Source: Halopseudomonas phragmitis (lineage in GTDB: Bacteria; Pseudomonadota; Gammaproteobacteria; Pseudomonadales; Pseudomonadaceae). Taken from it: 64,000 nucleotides of DNA. The stretch covers positions 3,247,501 through 3,311,500 of the forward strand of contig NZ_CP020100.1 in the NCBI RefSeq assembly GCF_002056295.1, written 5' to 3'. Numbering within the stretch: position 1 is the first letter of the stretch; the number at the start of each line of letters is the position of its first letter. The notes under the pieces are model-generated. The model worked only from the letters and a program-made list of their open reading frames with translations. It searched no databases and was not told the DNA's origin. The translations under genes were made by a program, and so were the position numbers. Below are positions 8,433 to 16,623 of this stretch, one piece after another.

Positions 8433-9476
8433 ATGAAACCTACCCGCCTGAACTACGCTCTGGCCTGGGCCTTGTCACTCCTGCTCGTCGGTGCCGCCGA
8501 CGCCTGCACCCGAGCCGTCTACCACGGCCCAGACGACCTGATAATCACCGCCCGCTCAATGGACTGGAAAGACGAAATCCCGGCCAACCTGTGGCTGTTC
8601 CCTCGTGGCCTTCAGCGTCACGGCGCCGTCGGCCCCAGCTCAGTCACCTGGACCTCCCGCTACGGCAGCATCGTCGCCAGCGCATTTGACATCGCCAGCG
8701 CCGATGGCATGAACGAGAAAGGGCTAGTCGCCAACCTGCTGTGGCTGGCCGAAGCCCAGTACCCTGAGTTCAGCGACGGCCAGCCCGGTCTGAGCATCGC
8801 CGCCTGGGTTCAGTACGTACTGGATAATTTCGCCACGGTTGAAGAAACCGTCGAAGCCCTGCGAGCCGAGCCATTTGTGGTCGTCGCCAGTGACATCCCC
8901 GGCACCGACCGCTTTGCCACCCTGCACCTGTCGATCTCCGACGCCAAGGGTGACAATGCCATCTTCGAGTACATCAACGGCAAGCTGGTGATTCACCACG
9001 GCATGGACTACCGGGTGATGACCAACTCACCGATCTTTGAGCAGCAACTGGCGCTCAACGCCTACTGGCAGAAGATCGGCGGCACCACGATGCTGCCCGG
9101 CACCAACCGTGCCGCAGATCGTTTTGCCCGCGCCTCGTTTTATATCGACGCCATCCCTAAAACCAGCGACCGGCAAGTGGCTGTGGCCAGCGTTTTCAGC
9201 GTAATCCGCAACGCTTCGGTGCCGTTCGGCATTTCCTCCGAAGCCGAGCCGAACATCTCATCAACCCGCTGGCGTTCGGTAGCCGACCAAAAACACCTGA
9301 CCTACTACTTCGAAACCGCCCTCACCCCCAATACCTTCTGGGTCGATCTGAACAAACTCGACATCAGCGCAGGCGCGCCAGTCAGAAGCTTGCAGGTTGC
9401 CAATCACGAAAGCTATGCCGGCGAAACCTCGGCTCAATTCCAGCAAGCCAAACCCTTCGAGTTTGCCGGTCTGTAA
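8433..9476 (+). CDS. Linear amide C-N hydrolase (choloylglycine hydrolase family, Ntn)
   Basis: This 347-aa protein has a signal peptide, LNYALAWALSLLLVGAADA, with cleavage before CTRAV. The exposed N-terminal Cys is the expected nucleophile of Ntn hydrolases in the penicillin V acylase / bile salt hydrolase family. Further family features follow: RSMDWKDEI (Arg and Asp), DGMNEKGLVANLLWL, and NAIFEYINGKLVIHHG. The enzyme would act in the periplasm on a linear amide; acyl-homoserine lactones are substrates of some relatives, but this is only a possibility here. ATG 8433 is preferred over ATG 8382 because it begins the signal peptide and follows AAAGGA. Confidence 0.88.
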   Translation: MKPTRLNYALAWALSLLLVGAADACTRAVYHGPDDLIITARSMDWKDEIPANLWLFPRGLQRHGAVGPSSVTWTSRYGSIVASAFDIASADGMNEKGLVANLLWLAEAQYPEFSDGQPGLSIAAWVQYVLDNFATVEETVEALRAEPFVVVASDIPGTDRFATLHLSISDAKGDNAIFEYINGKLVIHHGMDYRVMTNSPIFEQQLALNAYWQKIGGTTMLPGTNRAADRFARASFYIDAIPKTSDRQVAVASVFSVIRNASVPFGISSEAEPNISSTRWRSVADQKHLTYYFETALTPNTFWVDLNKLDISAGAPVRSLQVANHESYAGETSAQFQQAKPFEFAGL

Positions 9477-9484
9477 CCTGGCCG

Positions 9485-9509
9485 GGCCGGAATCAACCCG
9501 CTTCCGGCC
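9485..9509 (+). terminator. Candidate terminator after the Ntn hydrolase gene
   Basis: An 8-bp inverted repeat, GGCCGGAA / TTCCGGCC, has a 9-nt loop and begins 8 bp after the stop codon. There is no clear T-run. Confidence 0.5.
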
Positions 9510-9548
9510 TGGGTCAGTGATCGTCCTGTTTATCGCCAAACTTGACTT

Positions 9549-9598
9549 ATAGGACAACTGACCTATTCTTTGCTCAACACTTAGGACATCTGTCCTAA
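9549..9598. promoter_or_regulatory. Two tandem palindromic operators for the TetR regulator
   Basis: Positions 9581-9598 form a perfect palindrome of 8-bp arms, TTAGGACA-TC-TGTCCTAA. Positions 9549-9566 carry a near copy, ATAGGACA-AC-TGACCTAT, with one mismatched pair. The centres are 32 bp apart, about three helical turns, and the second site lies 34 bp before the tetR start. This is the usual layout of an autoregulated TetR operator pair. Confidence 0.75.
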
Positions 9599-9632
9599 CA
9601 ACACCATCAAACAGTCAGGACAGCGCCTGGAC

Positions 9633-10202
9633 ATGCCGCACAAAGCCACCCGCGAACAGATCGTTGCCGCCGCTGATCAGTTGTTCTATCAGCAAGGTTA
9701 CGAGTACACCTCGTTTGCCGACATTGCTGCCGCAGTCAGTATCTCCCGGGGTAATTTCTACTATCACTTCAAGAGCAAGGACGACATCCTGGAAGCCGTT
9801 ATCCGCCTGCGCCTGGGCAACACTCAGGCCATGCTTGAGCTCTGGGCCAGCCAGGGCAAGACCGCCCAAGAGCGCGTGCGCTGCTTCATCCAGCTACTGA
9901 TCCGCAACCGCGCCAAGATCGCTCTGTACGGCTGCCCGGTTGGCACCCTCTGTGGCGAACTGGCGAAACTCGAGCATCCCGCCCTGAATGACGCCAATCA
10001 GTTATTCCGCCTTTTCCGCCATTGGCTGCGCCAGCAGTTCGAGTCCATGGGCCATCGCGACCAGGCCGACGCTCTGGCCATGCACCTATTGGCCCGCAGC
10101 CAGGGTATCGCCACCCTAGCCCAGGCATTTCAAGACCAGGCCTTCATCGAGCAGGAAGCCGAGCAGCTCGATATCTGGCTCACACAGCTCGGCACCCACT
10201 AG
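9633..10202 (+). CDS. TetR-family transcriptional regulator
   Basis: This 189-aa protein has an N-terminal TetR helix-turn-helix: ATREQIVAAADQLFYQQGY, then FADIAAAVSISRGNFYYHFKSKDDIL at residues about 28-55. The ligand-binding half contains YGCPVGTLCGELAKLEHP, with two cysteines in the position seen in electrophile-sensing NemR/YxaF-like relatives. It starts an apparent operon with the YciI-like and DUF1304 genes (gaps of 10 and 21 bp). Two palindromic operators precede it, so autorepression and co-regulation of the two downstream genes are likely. Confidence 0.92.
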   Translation: MPHKATREQIVAAADQLFYQQGYEYTSFADIAAAVSISRGNFYYHFKSKDDILEAVIRLRLGNTQAMLELWASQGKTAQERVRCFIQLLIRNRAKIALYGCPVGTLCGELAKLEHPALNDANQLFRLFRHWLRQQFESMGHRDQADALAMHLLARSQGIATLAQAFQDQAFIEQEAEQLDIWLTQLGTH

Positions 10203-10212
10203 AGGCTGCGCC

Positions 10213-10500
10213 ATGTTCATCATTTTGCTGCGTTTTGGCCCCAACCGTGCTCAGGCCGGCCAGTTCATGCCGGACCATAAGGCCTGGCTCAAACAGGGCT
10301 TCGACGACAACATATTCCTGCTCAGCGGCAGTCTTCAGCCCAATCAGGGAGGCTGCATCCTGGCCCAGGGCGACAGCCTGGAAAGTGTGCAGGCCTGTGT
10401 CGAGAAAGACCCATTCGTAGTTCACGGCATAGTCACGGCGGAGATTCTTCAGATCAGCCCGCACCAGGCTGCCGAATCCATGCAGTTCCTACTCAACTGA
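10213..10500 (+). CDS. YciI-like protein
   Basis: This 95-aa single-domain protein has the YciI/YCII fold layout of a ferredoxin-like dimeric alpha+beta barrel: MFIILLRFGPNR, then FMPDHKAWLKQGFDDNIFLLSGSLQP, and a final FVVHGIVTAEILQISP strand. The conserved His of MPDHKAWL is present. YciI family proteins are presumed small enzymes or binders, and the substrate is unknown. Placement behind a thiol-bearing TetR suggests a response to reactive compounds. Confidence 0.85.
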   Translation: MFIILLRFGPNRAQAGQFMPDHKAWLKQGFDDNIFLLSGSLQPNQGGCILAQGDSLESVQACVEKDPFVVHGIVTAEILQISPHQAAESMQFLLN

Positions 10501-10521
10501 CACCCCACCCGGAGCTTTACC

Positions 10522-10881
10522 ATGACCCTGCTTGCCACCATCGTCGTCATTCTGATCGCCTTGCTGCACGTATATATTCTGGTGCTGGAAATGTTTCTCT
10601 GGGACAAGCCTGCCGGGCTTCGCGCCTTTGGCAACAGCCCTGAGCAGGCTGCGCAAACCAAGGTGCTGGCAGCCAATCAAGGGCTGTATAACGGCTTTCT
10701 GGCCGCAGGACTGCTCTGGGGGGTGCTGCAAGGAGCAGAAGGCCTGGAATTCAAGGTGTTTTTCCTGCTGTGCGTAATCGTCGCCGGGGTCTACGGCGCC
10801 TACAGCGCCAGCCGCAAGATTCTATTCATCCAGGCGTTGCCAGGGCTGATTGGCTTGGGACTGGTACTGTTCAGTCATTAA
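10522..10881 (+). CDS. DUF1304 membrane protein
   Basis: This 119-aa hydrophobic protein has four predicted membrane spans. It shows the DUF1304 signature in IALLHVYILVLEMFLWDKPAG and in NQGLYNGFLAAGLLWG. The family has no proven function. It is the last gene of the TetR-YciI-DUF1304 unit and has GGAG a few bases before its ATG. Confidence 0.88.
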   Translation: MTLLATIVVILIALLHVYILVLEMFLWDKPAGLRAFGNSPEQAAQTKVLAANQGLYNGFLAAGLLWGVLQGAEGLEFKVFFLLCVIVAGVYGAYSASRKILFIQALPGLIGLGLVLFSH

Positions 10882-11024
10882 CACAGCCATCCGCTGCATG
10901 CCTGGAAGGCCTGAGGTTTACTGTCTATAAACCGCCTGAATACCCCGTTAATGTGGTATTTGTCGGTACCACGCGCCTACACTTTTGCTGGATTTCTAAC
11001 CCGGTCATTCTCAGCAGAGGCCCC

Positions 11025-12002
11025 ATGAAAACACGCATCACCGAACTCTTTGGCATCGAGCATCCAATCATTCAGGGCGGCATGCACCACGTTGGTTACG
11101 CCGAACTCGCCTCGGCAGTCGCCAACGCCGGTGGCCTGGGGATGATCACCGCCCTCACCCAGCCCAACCCCGAGGCCCTGGCCAACGAAATCCGCCGCTG
11201 CCGGGAAATGACCGACAAGCCTTTCGGCGTCAACCTGACCTTCCTGCCGTCGGTCAACACCCCGGACTATCCCGGTTATATCGAGGCGATCATCAAGGGT
11301 GGCGTCAAGGCCGTGGAAACCGCCGGCAACAACCCGCAGAAATACCTGCCGATCCTCAAGGAGCACGGCATCAAGGTGATTCACAAGTGCACCGCCGTGC
11401 GTCATGCGCTCAAGGCCCAAGCCATTGGCTGTGATGCCGTGAGTGTCGACGGCTTCGAGTGTGGCGGCCACCCCGGCGAAGACGATGTACCCAACTTCAT
11501 CCTGCTGCCGCGCGCCGCCGAGGAGCTGGACATTCCCTTCGTAGCTTCCGGTGGCATGGCTGACGGCCGTTCACTGGCCGCCGCCCTGGCCCTGGGCGCC
11601 GAAGGCATGAACATGGGGACTCGTTTCATTGCCACTAAGGAAGCCCCGGTACACGACAACGTCAAACAGGCGATTGTTGCCGCCAGCGAACTGGACACCC
11701 GGCTGGTCATGCGTCCGCTGCGCAATACCGAACGGGTACTGAGCAATGCCGCTGTCGAACGCCTGCTGGAAAAAGAGCGCAAGCTCGGCGCCGAACTCAA
11801 GTTCGCCGACATTGCCGAGGAAGTTGCCGGTGTTTATCCACGCATCATGAAAACCGGTGAAATGGACGCCGGCGCCTGGTCCTGCGGCATGGTCGCCGGC
11901 CTGATCCGTGATGTGCCCAGCGTACAGGAACTGATCGAGCGCATCATGACCGAAGCCGAAGGCATCATCCGCCAACGCCTGGCCAGCATGATCAACCGCT
12001 GA
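11025..12002 (+). CDS. Nitronate monooxygenase (2-nitropropane dioxygenase family)
   Basis: This 325-aa TIM-barrel flavoprotein begins with the family motif ELFGIEHPIIQGGMHHVG. The FMN phosphate site is seen in PFVASGGMADGRSL and LGAEGMNMGTRF. The segment VSVDGFECGGHPGEDD is characteristic of the oxidase branch that uses nitronates or related carbanions; it also resembles FabK-type enoyl reductases, so the true substrate may differ. ATG 11025 is chosen because the family starts there; the frame is open 85 codons further upstream without resemblance to the family. The next gene, of hot-dog type, is on the same strand 191 bp downstream across a repeat pair. Confidence 0.9.
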   Translation: MKTRITELFGIEHPIIQGGMHHVGYAELASAVANAGGLGMITALTQPNPEALANEIRRCREMTDKPFGVNLTFLPSVNTPDYPGYIEAIIKGGVKAVETAGNNPQKYLPILKEHGIKVIHKCTAVRHALKAQAIGCDAVSVDGFECGGHPGEDDVPNFILLPRAAEELDIPFVASGGMADGRSLAAALALGAEGMNMGTRFIATKEAPVHDNVKQAIVAASELDTRLVMRPLRNTERVLSNAAVERLLEKERKLGAELKFADIAEEVAGVYPRIMKTGEMDAGAWSCGMVAGLIRDVPSVQELIERIMTEAEGIIRQRLASMINR

Positions 12003-12020
12003 TCATGCGGACACGCCCCA

Positions 12021-12129
12021 TGGATCGCCACGGCGCTACGCGCCTCGCGATGACGGTGCGGTGGTGCGGGGTGAACGCACAACGCCCCGCCACAATCCCG
12101 CGTCATTGCGAGCGCAGCGCGGCAATCCA
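12021..12129. repeat. Inverted pair of REP-like elements
   Basis: A forward copy (12021-12056, TGGATCGCCACGG...CGCGATGACGG) faces a reverse copy (12101-12129, CGTCATTGCGAGCG...GGCAATCCA). These are degenerate members of the same family as the elements at 44.5-45.0 and 53.0-53.2 kb. The doublet lies between two co-directional genes, like a BIME. Confidence 0.75.
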
Positions 12130-12193
12130 TGCAGGCTAAATTTCACACCACCGGCCAGTTACCTGCCGGAGATCAGCAAACAAGGAACCACTC

Positions 12194-13114
12194 ATGAATT
12201 TCGACACACCGCTCTGCCTCTGCGGCCCGCTGCGCGAGCCCAAGCAGATGCTGGCCGATCAGGAATACAGTGGCCATACCTCGATCCATGACGACGCCAT
12301 GGCCGAAAAACTCGGCTTCAAGGCCGGCCCAATTGAAGGCCCGACCCACTTCAGCCAGTTCACCCCGCTGCTGGCCGAAATCTGGGGCCAGGCCTGGTTC
12401 GAGCGTGGTTGTTTCTCCAGCCATTTCCTGAACATGGTGGTCGAGGGTGAGCAGGTGCGCGCCTTCGTCGAACGCCCGGCCCCGGGGGCTACGCGCGTGC
12501 GCTGCTGGGCAGAAAAAGCTGACGGCACTCCAGTGCTGGAAGCCAGTGCCAGCCTTGGCCCGGATGATGGCCCGAGCTTGCTCGACGAGCGTATGGCCAA
12601 ACTGCGCGCCCCGGAGAAGCTGGTCATTCTGTCAGACCTGAGCGTCGGCATGAAAGGCGCAGTAGACGAGCCGGTCCGCATGGACCCTGACCAGCACATG
12701 GGCAATCTGTATCCGTTCTCGCTGAATCAGAAGCTTGAACGCATCACCGAAAATTCGCCCTGGTACTCCGACCCGGCAAGCACTCCCTGGGGCCGGGCGA
12801 TCATTCCACTGGAAATGGTCAGCGTACTGGCCGAATACAGCAGCAAGCTGGCGCAATTCCCGGTCAAACAGCCGGTCATCGGCCTGTTTGCCGACCAGGA
12901 AATCCGCATGATTGACGGCCCGCTGTTCGTTGGTGAGGACTACCTGATCCGCCGCGAAGTAGTGGCTCTGTCGGAAAGCAAGCGCACTGAGTCCTACTGG
13001 GTTCGCTCACGCATCTATGACGCCAGCGGCACCACCCTGAAAGCCGAAATGCTGCTTAACCACGCCACCCTCAAGCATTCGTACGCCAACTACGAGGCCG
13101 AAGCCAAGGCCTGA
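12194..13114 (+). CDS. Hot-dog/MaoC-like protein, unknown substrate
   Basis: This 306-aa protein has no signal or membrane segment. The block YSGHTSIHDDAMAEKLGFKAGPIEGPTHFSQ near residues 28-58 resembles a MaoC-like hydratase hot-dog domain, in which Asp and His act near such a G-P-x-E-G-P-T-H loop. A second half with EEDYLIRREVVALSESKRTESYW-like strands suggests a double hot dog. The natural substrate cannot be told. It follows the nitronate monooxygenase on the same strand but is separated by a REP doublet. GGAAC precedes ATG 12194. Confidence 0.55.
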   Translation: MNFDTPLCLCGPLREPKQMLADQEYSGHTSIHDDAMAEKLGFKAGPIEGPTHFSQFTPLLAEIWGQAWFERGCFSSHFLNMVVEGEQVRAFVERPAPGATRVRCWAEKADGTPVLEASASLGPDDGPSLLDERMAKLRAPEKLVILSDLSVGMKGAVDEPVRMDPDQHMGNLYPFSLNQKLERITENSPWYSDPASTPWGRAIIPLEMVSVLAEYSSKLAQFPVKQPVIGLFADQEIRMIDGPLFVGEDYLIRREVVALSESKRTESYWVRSRIYDASGTTLKAEMLLNHATLKHSYANYEAEAKA

Positions 13115-13124
13115 GTCAGAAACA

Positions 13125-13150
13125 CCAGCGGCGGCCAAGGCCGCCGCTGG
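13125..13150 (+). terminator. Candidate terminator hairpin
   Basis: A perfect 12-bp inverted repeat, CCAGCGGCGGCC / GGCCGCCGCTGG, has a 2-nt AA loop and lies 10 bp after the stop of the hot-dog gene. It has no T-run. Confidence 0.6.
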
Positions 13151-13313
13151 GATACCTCAAACCAATATCTCAGACGGCTAGCCGCGTTTTCTGCTCCAAG
13201 CCCCCCTGGCTTCTCCCCGCCAAAGACTTCTTCAATCGAGCCTGCCATGCTAGGCTTTGCCTCGGTTGCGAGAAGCGCCCCAGGACTCACCAATTGCCAC
13301 CAAAGGAATGCCA

Positions 13314-13631
13314 ATGCAAATTCAGATCAACACCGACCGCAATATCACCGGTGACACCCGCCTTAGCGAAACCATCGAAGCCGAGCTGCGCAACAGCCTG
13401 GCCCGTTTCAGCGATCAGATCACCCGAATCGAACTGCACCTGCGCGACGAAAACAGCGCTACAAAATCAGGCTCCGCCGACAAGCGCTGCCTGCTTGAAG
13501 TCCGCCTGGCCGGACAGAACCCCGTCACCACCCAAGACACTGCCGAGCATGTGATGCAAGCAGTGACCGGCGCCGCCGAAAAAATGGTGCGCCTGCTGGA
13601 AACCCAGCTCGGAAAGCTCTCGCGCCACTAA
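13314..13631 (+). CDS. HPF/RaiA-like ribosome-associated protein
   Basis: This 105-aa protein resembles the HPF/YfiA fold: an opening strand MQIQINTDRNI, the helix ETIEAELRNSLARFSDQITRIELHL, a basic SADKRCLLEVRLAGQNPV hairpin, and a C-terminal helix AVTGAAEKMVRLLETQLGKL. Such proteins bind the decoding centre and store ribosomes. This version is shorter and less basic than canonical hpf beside rpoN, and it is not near rpoN, so it is probably a stress paralogue. ATG 13314 has AAGGA with proper spacing; ATG 13308 would be too close to it. Confidence 0.75.
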   Translation: MQIQINTDRNITGDTRLSETIEAELRNSLARFSDQITRIELHLRDENSATKSGSADKRCLLEVRLAGQNPVTTQDTAEHVMQAVTGAAEKMVRLLETQLGKLSRH

Positions 13632-13781
13632 GCACCGCCTGAGCCCTGGCATTACTCGCGCTCCGCTGATTGGCCTGTTCGTCAGGCCAGTCATCCAGCG
13701 CGTATCAGCCCCCATATCCGCCAGACCTATTGCCGCCCCTGTGCGCCTGTCCCGGCCCCTTGTTCTGACGAACCTGCTCCC

Positions 13782-15599
13782 ATGACGACACAACGTATTG
13801 CCCTGATCATCCTGTTCGTACTGGCCCTGAGCCTGGGCGCTGGCTGGGCTAGCTGGACCTATTTGTTTAGCGAAGATATCGACAAGGCCCGGACTGCGGC
13901 CCTGGAACACGTACGCGCGCTGCACGATGAACAACTCAAAGCCGAGCTTCGGGCACAAATCAGCTCACTGTACTCTCTCAAGCGTAGGGCCCAAACGCTG
14001 CCCGGCGAATCCTATCGAACCGAGTATATTGACGACCAAACCACCATTTTGCAGCAGCAGCCGGACTTGCAGGAGCTGACACGCGCCTGGCTGGAGGGCA
14101 CCGTCTTCGACAGCTACCCAGGACGCAACGACACGATCCGGATGCTCACAAGCAACACGCCCTTCTCTCTACGCTACAACTCCGAGCTGCAGTTTCCCTA
14201 TAGCCTTGAATGGCACTCCATCACCCTGGACAACGGCCAGGTTCTGGAGGCATTGGACAGTTCAGCCCGTCCCGACGGTATCTGGCTGCACAAGTGGACA
14301 ACGTTTAACCGCCTTGACCTGAAATACCCGCAAGACCAGGACGACCGCCCCGCCCCGGTAACCATGAACGGCAAGGCCGAGGTGGTCATTCCTCGCAGCA
14401 TCCGGCTTTTTCACTTTTCCAAATCCGAGGTCGGCACCACCCAACAGGACGGCAACCTCAGCGTCAAACTGCTGTCCGTTGGCGACAACCACGCCGAAGT
14501 CGAGCTGATCAACCGCCACCCGCCTGCCGCAAACACGCCTGAATGGGCGCTCACCCCCATGTCGGTTCACGCCCAGGACCATACAAACCGCTATCTGGCC
14601 ACACTAGGCAGCCTCAAGGCAGACCAAGCAGAAATGCGGCTTTACGAACGGCAGTTGCGTGCCGCCATGAAACAAAGCACCTACCAGGAAAGCTTTTTCA
14701 ATGAGCAACACGCCGAGCGGCTCGCATTCAAACGCATGCAGCGCAAGTATCGTCACAAGATCTATTTCAGAGGCGGTGTTGAGAACATCACGGTCATCGC
14801 ACTCGACCTATCAGACATCACACTCCACCTGCAAGACCTGATGGCACCGGTCTACCAGCTTGAATCGCGGGTCAAGGACCTGGAGTTTCGGGCCTATCCA
14901 GCTCCCACCGTCATCCATGACGAAAGCCTGCCGGCGTACCTGAGCGACTATGACATCAGCGAAGAAGAACAGCGCCAGCGCATCAGCTTCTACCAGGAGG
15001 CGGAATCGTCTCGTAACGCCGTGATCCGGTTCGACAATGGCGCCCCTTTCAACTGGCGTGTCGCCGGCAGGACCAACAACCAGGTCAACTTTTACTCGCG
15101 AAGCGAATCAGGGGCCAGGGAGCCGATAGAGGGCGTCAGTCAGCATGCGTTCAGTATCAATATCTACGACCAGAACATCCGCTACTATCTCCCCAACTTC
15201 AGCAACAGACAGCGTCCAGCCTATGCCAGCGGCACCATGCCGCTGGTCCGGCCCGAGGTGAAGCGGTTCGAGTATGCGGCAGATGCCCTGCCTGAAAATC
15301 TTGAGCTCAAGGACAACGCCCTGCTGATCCAGCTACACGACTATCCGGAACAGCGCTGGCGGTTTTACGCCAGGGACAGCAACGGCAAGTACCTGCTGCA
15401 GATGTTCGAAGCCAGCCACACGGGCGATGACAGCAAGCCGCTCTACAAGGCCCTGTACTTCTATGGCCAGCCGGCCAGCATCGATGCTTACTTCCTGGCT
15501 GAGGTTCACAGGCTGAATTACGATTTTGATATCGAACTCAGAGAGCCCGAGCATCCCTGCTATGCCTCTGACCACATCATGATGGCGGGCTGCCTGTAA
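13782..15599 (+). CDS. Membrane-anchored protein of unknown function
   Basis: This 605-aa protein has one N-terminal membrane anchor (residues about 5-29, IALIILFVLALSLGAGWASW) followed by a long, probably periplasmic region. The mature part is rich in Tyr, Asp, Arg and Asn with mixed alpha/beta character, and has a helical stretch near residues 285-330. I do not recognise a family or a catalytic motif. The two cysteines seen lie in the last 15 residues (HPCYASDHIMMAGCL) and could form a disulfide. It ends 16 bp from the convergent ansA gene. Confidence 0.65.
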   Translation: MTTQRIALIILFVLALSLGAGWASWTYLFSEDIDKARTAALEHVRALHDEQLKAELRAQISSLYSLKRRAQTLPGESYRTEYIDDQTTILQQQPDLQELTRAWLEGTVFDSYPGRNDTIRMLTSNTPFSLRYNSELQFPYSLEWHSITLDNGQVLEALDSSARPDGIWLHKWTTFNRLDLKYPQDQDDRPAPVTMNGKAEVVIPRSIRLFHFSKSEVGTTQQDGNLSVKLLSVGDNHAEVELINRHPPAANTPEWALTPMSVHAQDHTNRYLATLGSLKADQAEMRLYERQLRAAMKQSTYQESFFNEQHAERLAFKRMQRKYRHKIYFRGGVENITVIALDLSDITLHLQDLMAPVYQLESRVKDLEFRAYPAPTVIHDESLPAYLSDYDISEEEQRQRISFYQEAESSRNAVIRFDNGAPFNWRVAGRTNNQVNFYSRSESGAREPIEGVSQHAFSINIYDQNIRYYLPNFSNRQRPAYASGTMPLVRPEVKRFEYAADALPENLELKDNALLIQLHDYPEQRWRFYARDSNGKYLLQMFEASHTGDDSKPLYKALYFYGQPASIDAYFLAEVHRLNYDFDIELREPEHPCYASDHIMMAGCL

Positions 15600-15615
15600 A
15601 CCGAGCCGCCCGCTA

Positions 15616-16623
15616 TCAGCCCTGCTCCCCGCACAGCGACCGGGTCAGCAACGCTGCCAACCGCTCGCCGCTGTAGCCCAGCGCCAGCAGCACATGAAGC
15701 TTGGCGAAAGCCGCTTCGGGGGTCAGATCGTTGCCGGGGATCACGCCAATGCGGTTGAGCGCAGCGCCCGTGGCATAGGCGCCCTGGCTGACCTGGCCCT
15801 GATAGCACTGGCTGATATTGAGCACGCTGATACCGGCCTGCACCGCCCGCTGCAGGCTATCCATCAACGCCTTGTCGGCATCCGGCGGGTTGCCGACCCC
15901 ATAGGTCGCCAGCACCAGCCCCTGCAAACCAGGGCTGGCCAGCACCGCATCGAGCAAACTGGCCGGCATGCCCGGATAGACATTGAGCACCGCCACCCGA
16001 CTGGCATCGAAGGCTGGAATCCGAAAATCCGGCTCGCCCTTAGGCAGCAACAGATCATCGCGCAAATGCAGGTCAATACCCACCTCGCCCAGCCAGGGCG
16101 CATTCGGCGAATCGAAGGCATCAAAGCCGGTGCTGCGCACCTTGCGCGCACGGTTACCGCGCAGCAGACGGCCGCGGAAGTAGATGCACACCTCGTGAAC
16201 GCGGCCGCTGGCGGCCAGGATCAGCGAGGTGGCGAGATTATCCAGCGCGTCCGTGCGCGGCTGCGCCAGCGGGATCTGCGAGCCGGTCAGGATCACCGGC
16301 TTGTCACAGCCGCGTAGCAGAAAAGACAGCGCCGACGCAGTGTAGGCCATGGTATCGGTGCCATGCAGCAGCACGAAACCGTCGTAGTTGTGCCATTGCT
16401 CAACCACAACCCCGGCAATACGCGCCCAGTCGGCCGGCACCAGATTGGCGCTGTCGATCAGATGCTCCAGCTCGATCAGATCATAGTCGGGCAAGGCCTC
16501 GGCGCCGTCGTCCCAATGCGCGTGCAAGCGCCCGGCAAAGCCGGGCATTGGCACATAGCCGTCGGCCGACGGCAGCATGCCGATGGTGCCGCCGCAATAG
16601 ACGATCAGCACCCTGCCCTTCAC
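15616..16623 (-). CDS. ansA: Type I L-asparaginase
   Basis: This 335-aa enzyme hydrolyses L-asparagine to aspartate and ammonia. The first catalytic Thr lies in VYCGGTIGML at the N-terminus, the second in LLHGTDTMAYTASALSF near residue 88. It has no signal peptide, so it is cytosolic and of the AnsA type. Its start overlaps the stop of aspA by 4 bp (ATGA), so the two are co-translated: aspartate made here can pass to aspartase. The cluster with the AGCS transporter suggests use of Asn/Asp as carbon and nitrogen source. Confidence 0.92.
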   Translation of the reverse strand: MKGRVLIVYCGGTIGMLPSADGYVPMPGFAGRLHAHWDDGAEALPDYDLIELEHLIDSANLVPADWARIAGVVVEQWHNYDGFVLLHGTDTMAYTASALSFLLRGCDKPVILTGSQIPLAQPRTDALDNLATSLILAASGRVHEVCIYFRGRLLRGNRARKVRSTGFDAFDSPNAPWLGEVGIDLHLRDDLLLPKGEPDFRIPAFDASRVAVLNVYPGMPASLLDAVLASPGLQGLVLATYGVGNPPDADKALMDSLQRAVQAGISVLNISQCYQGQVSQGAYATGAALNRIGVIPGNDLTPEAAFAKLHVLLALGYSGERLAALLTRSLCGEQG

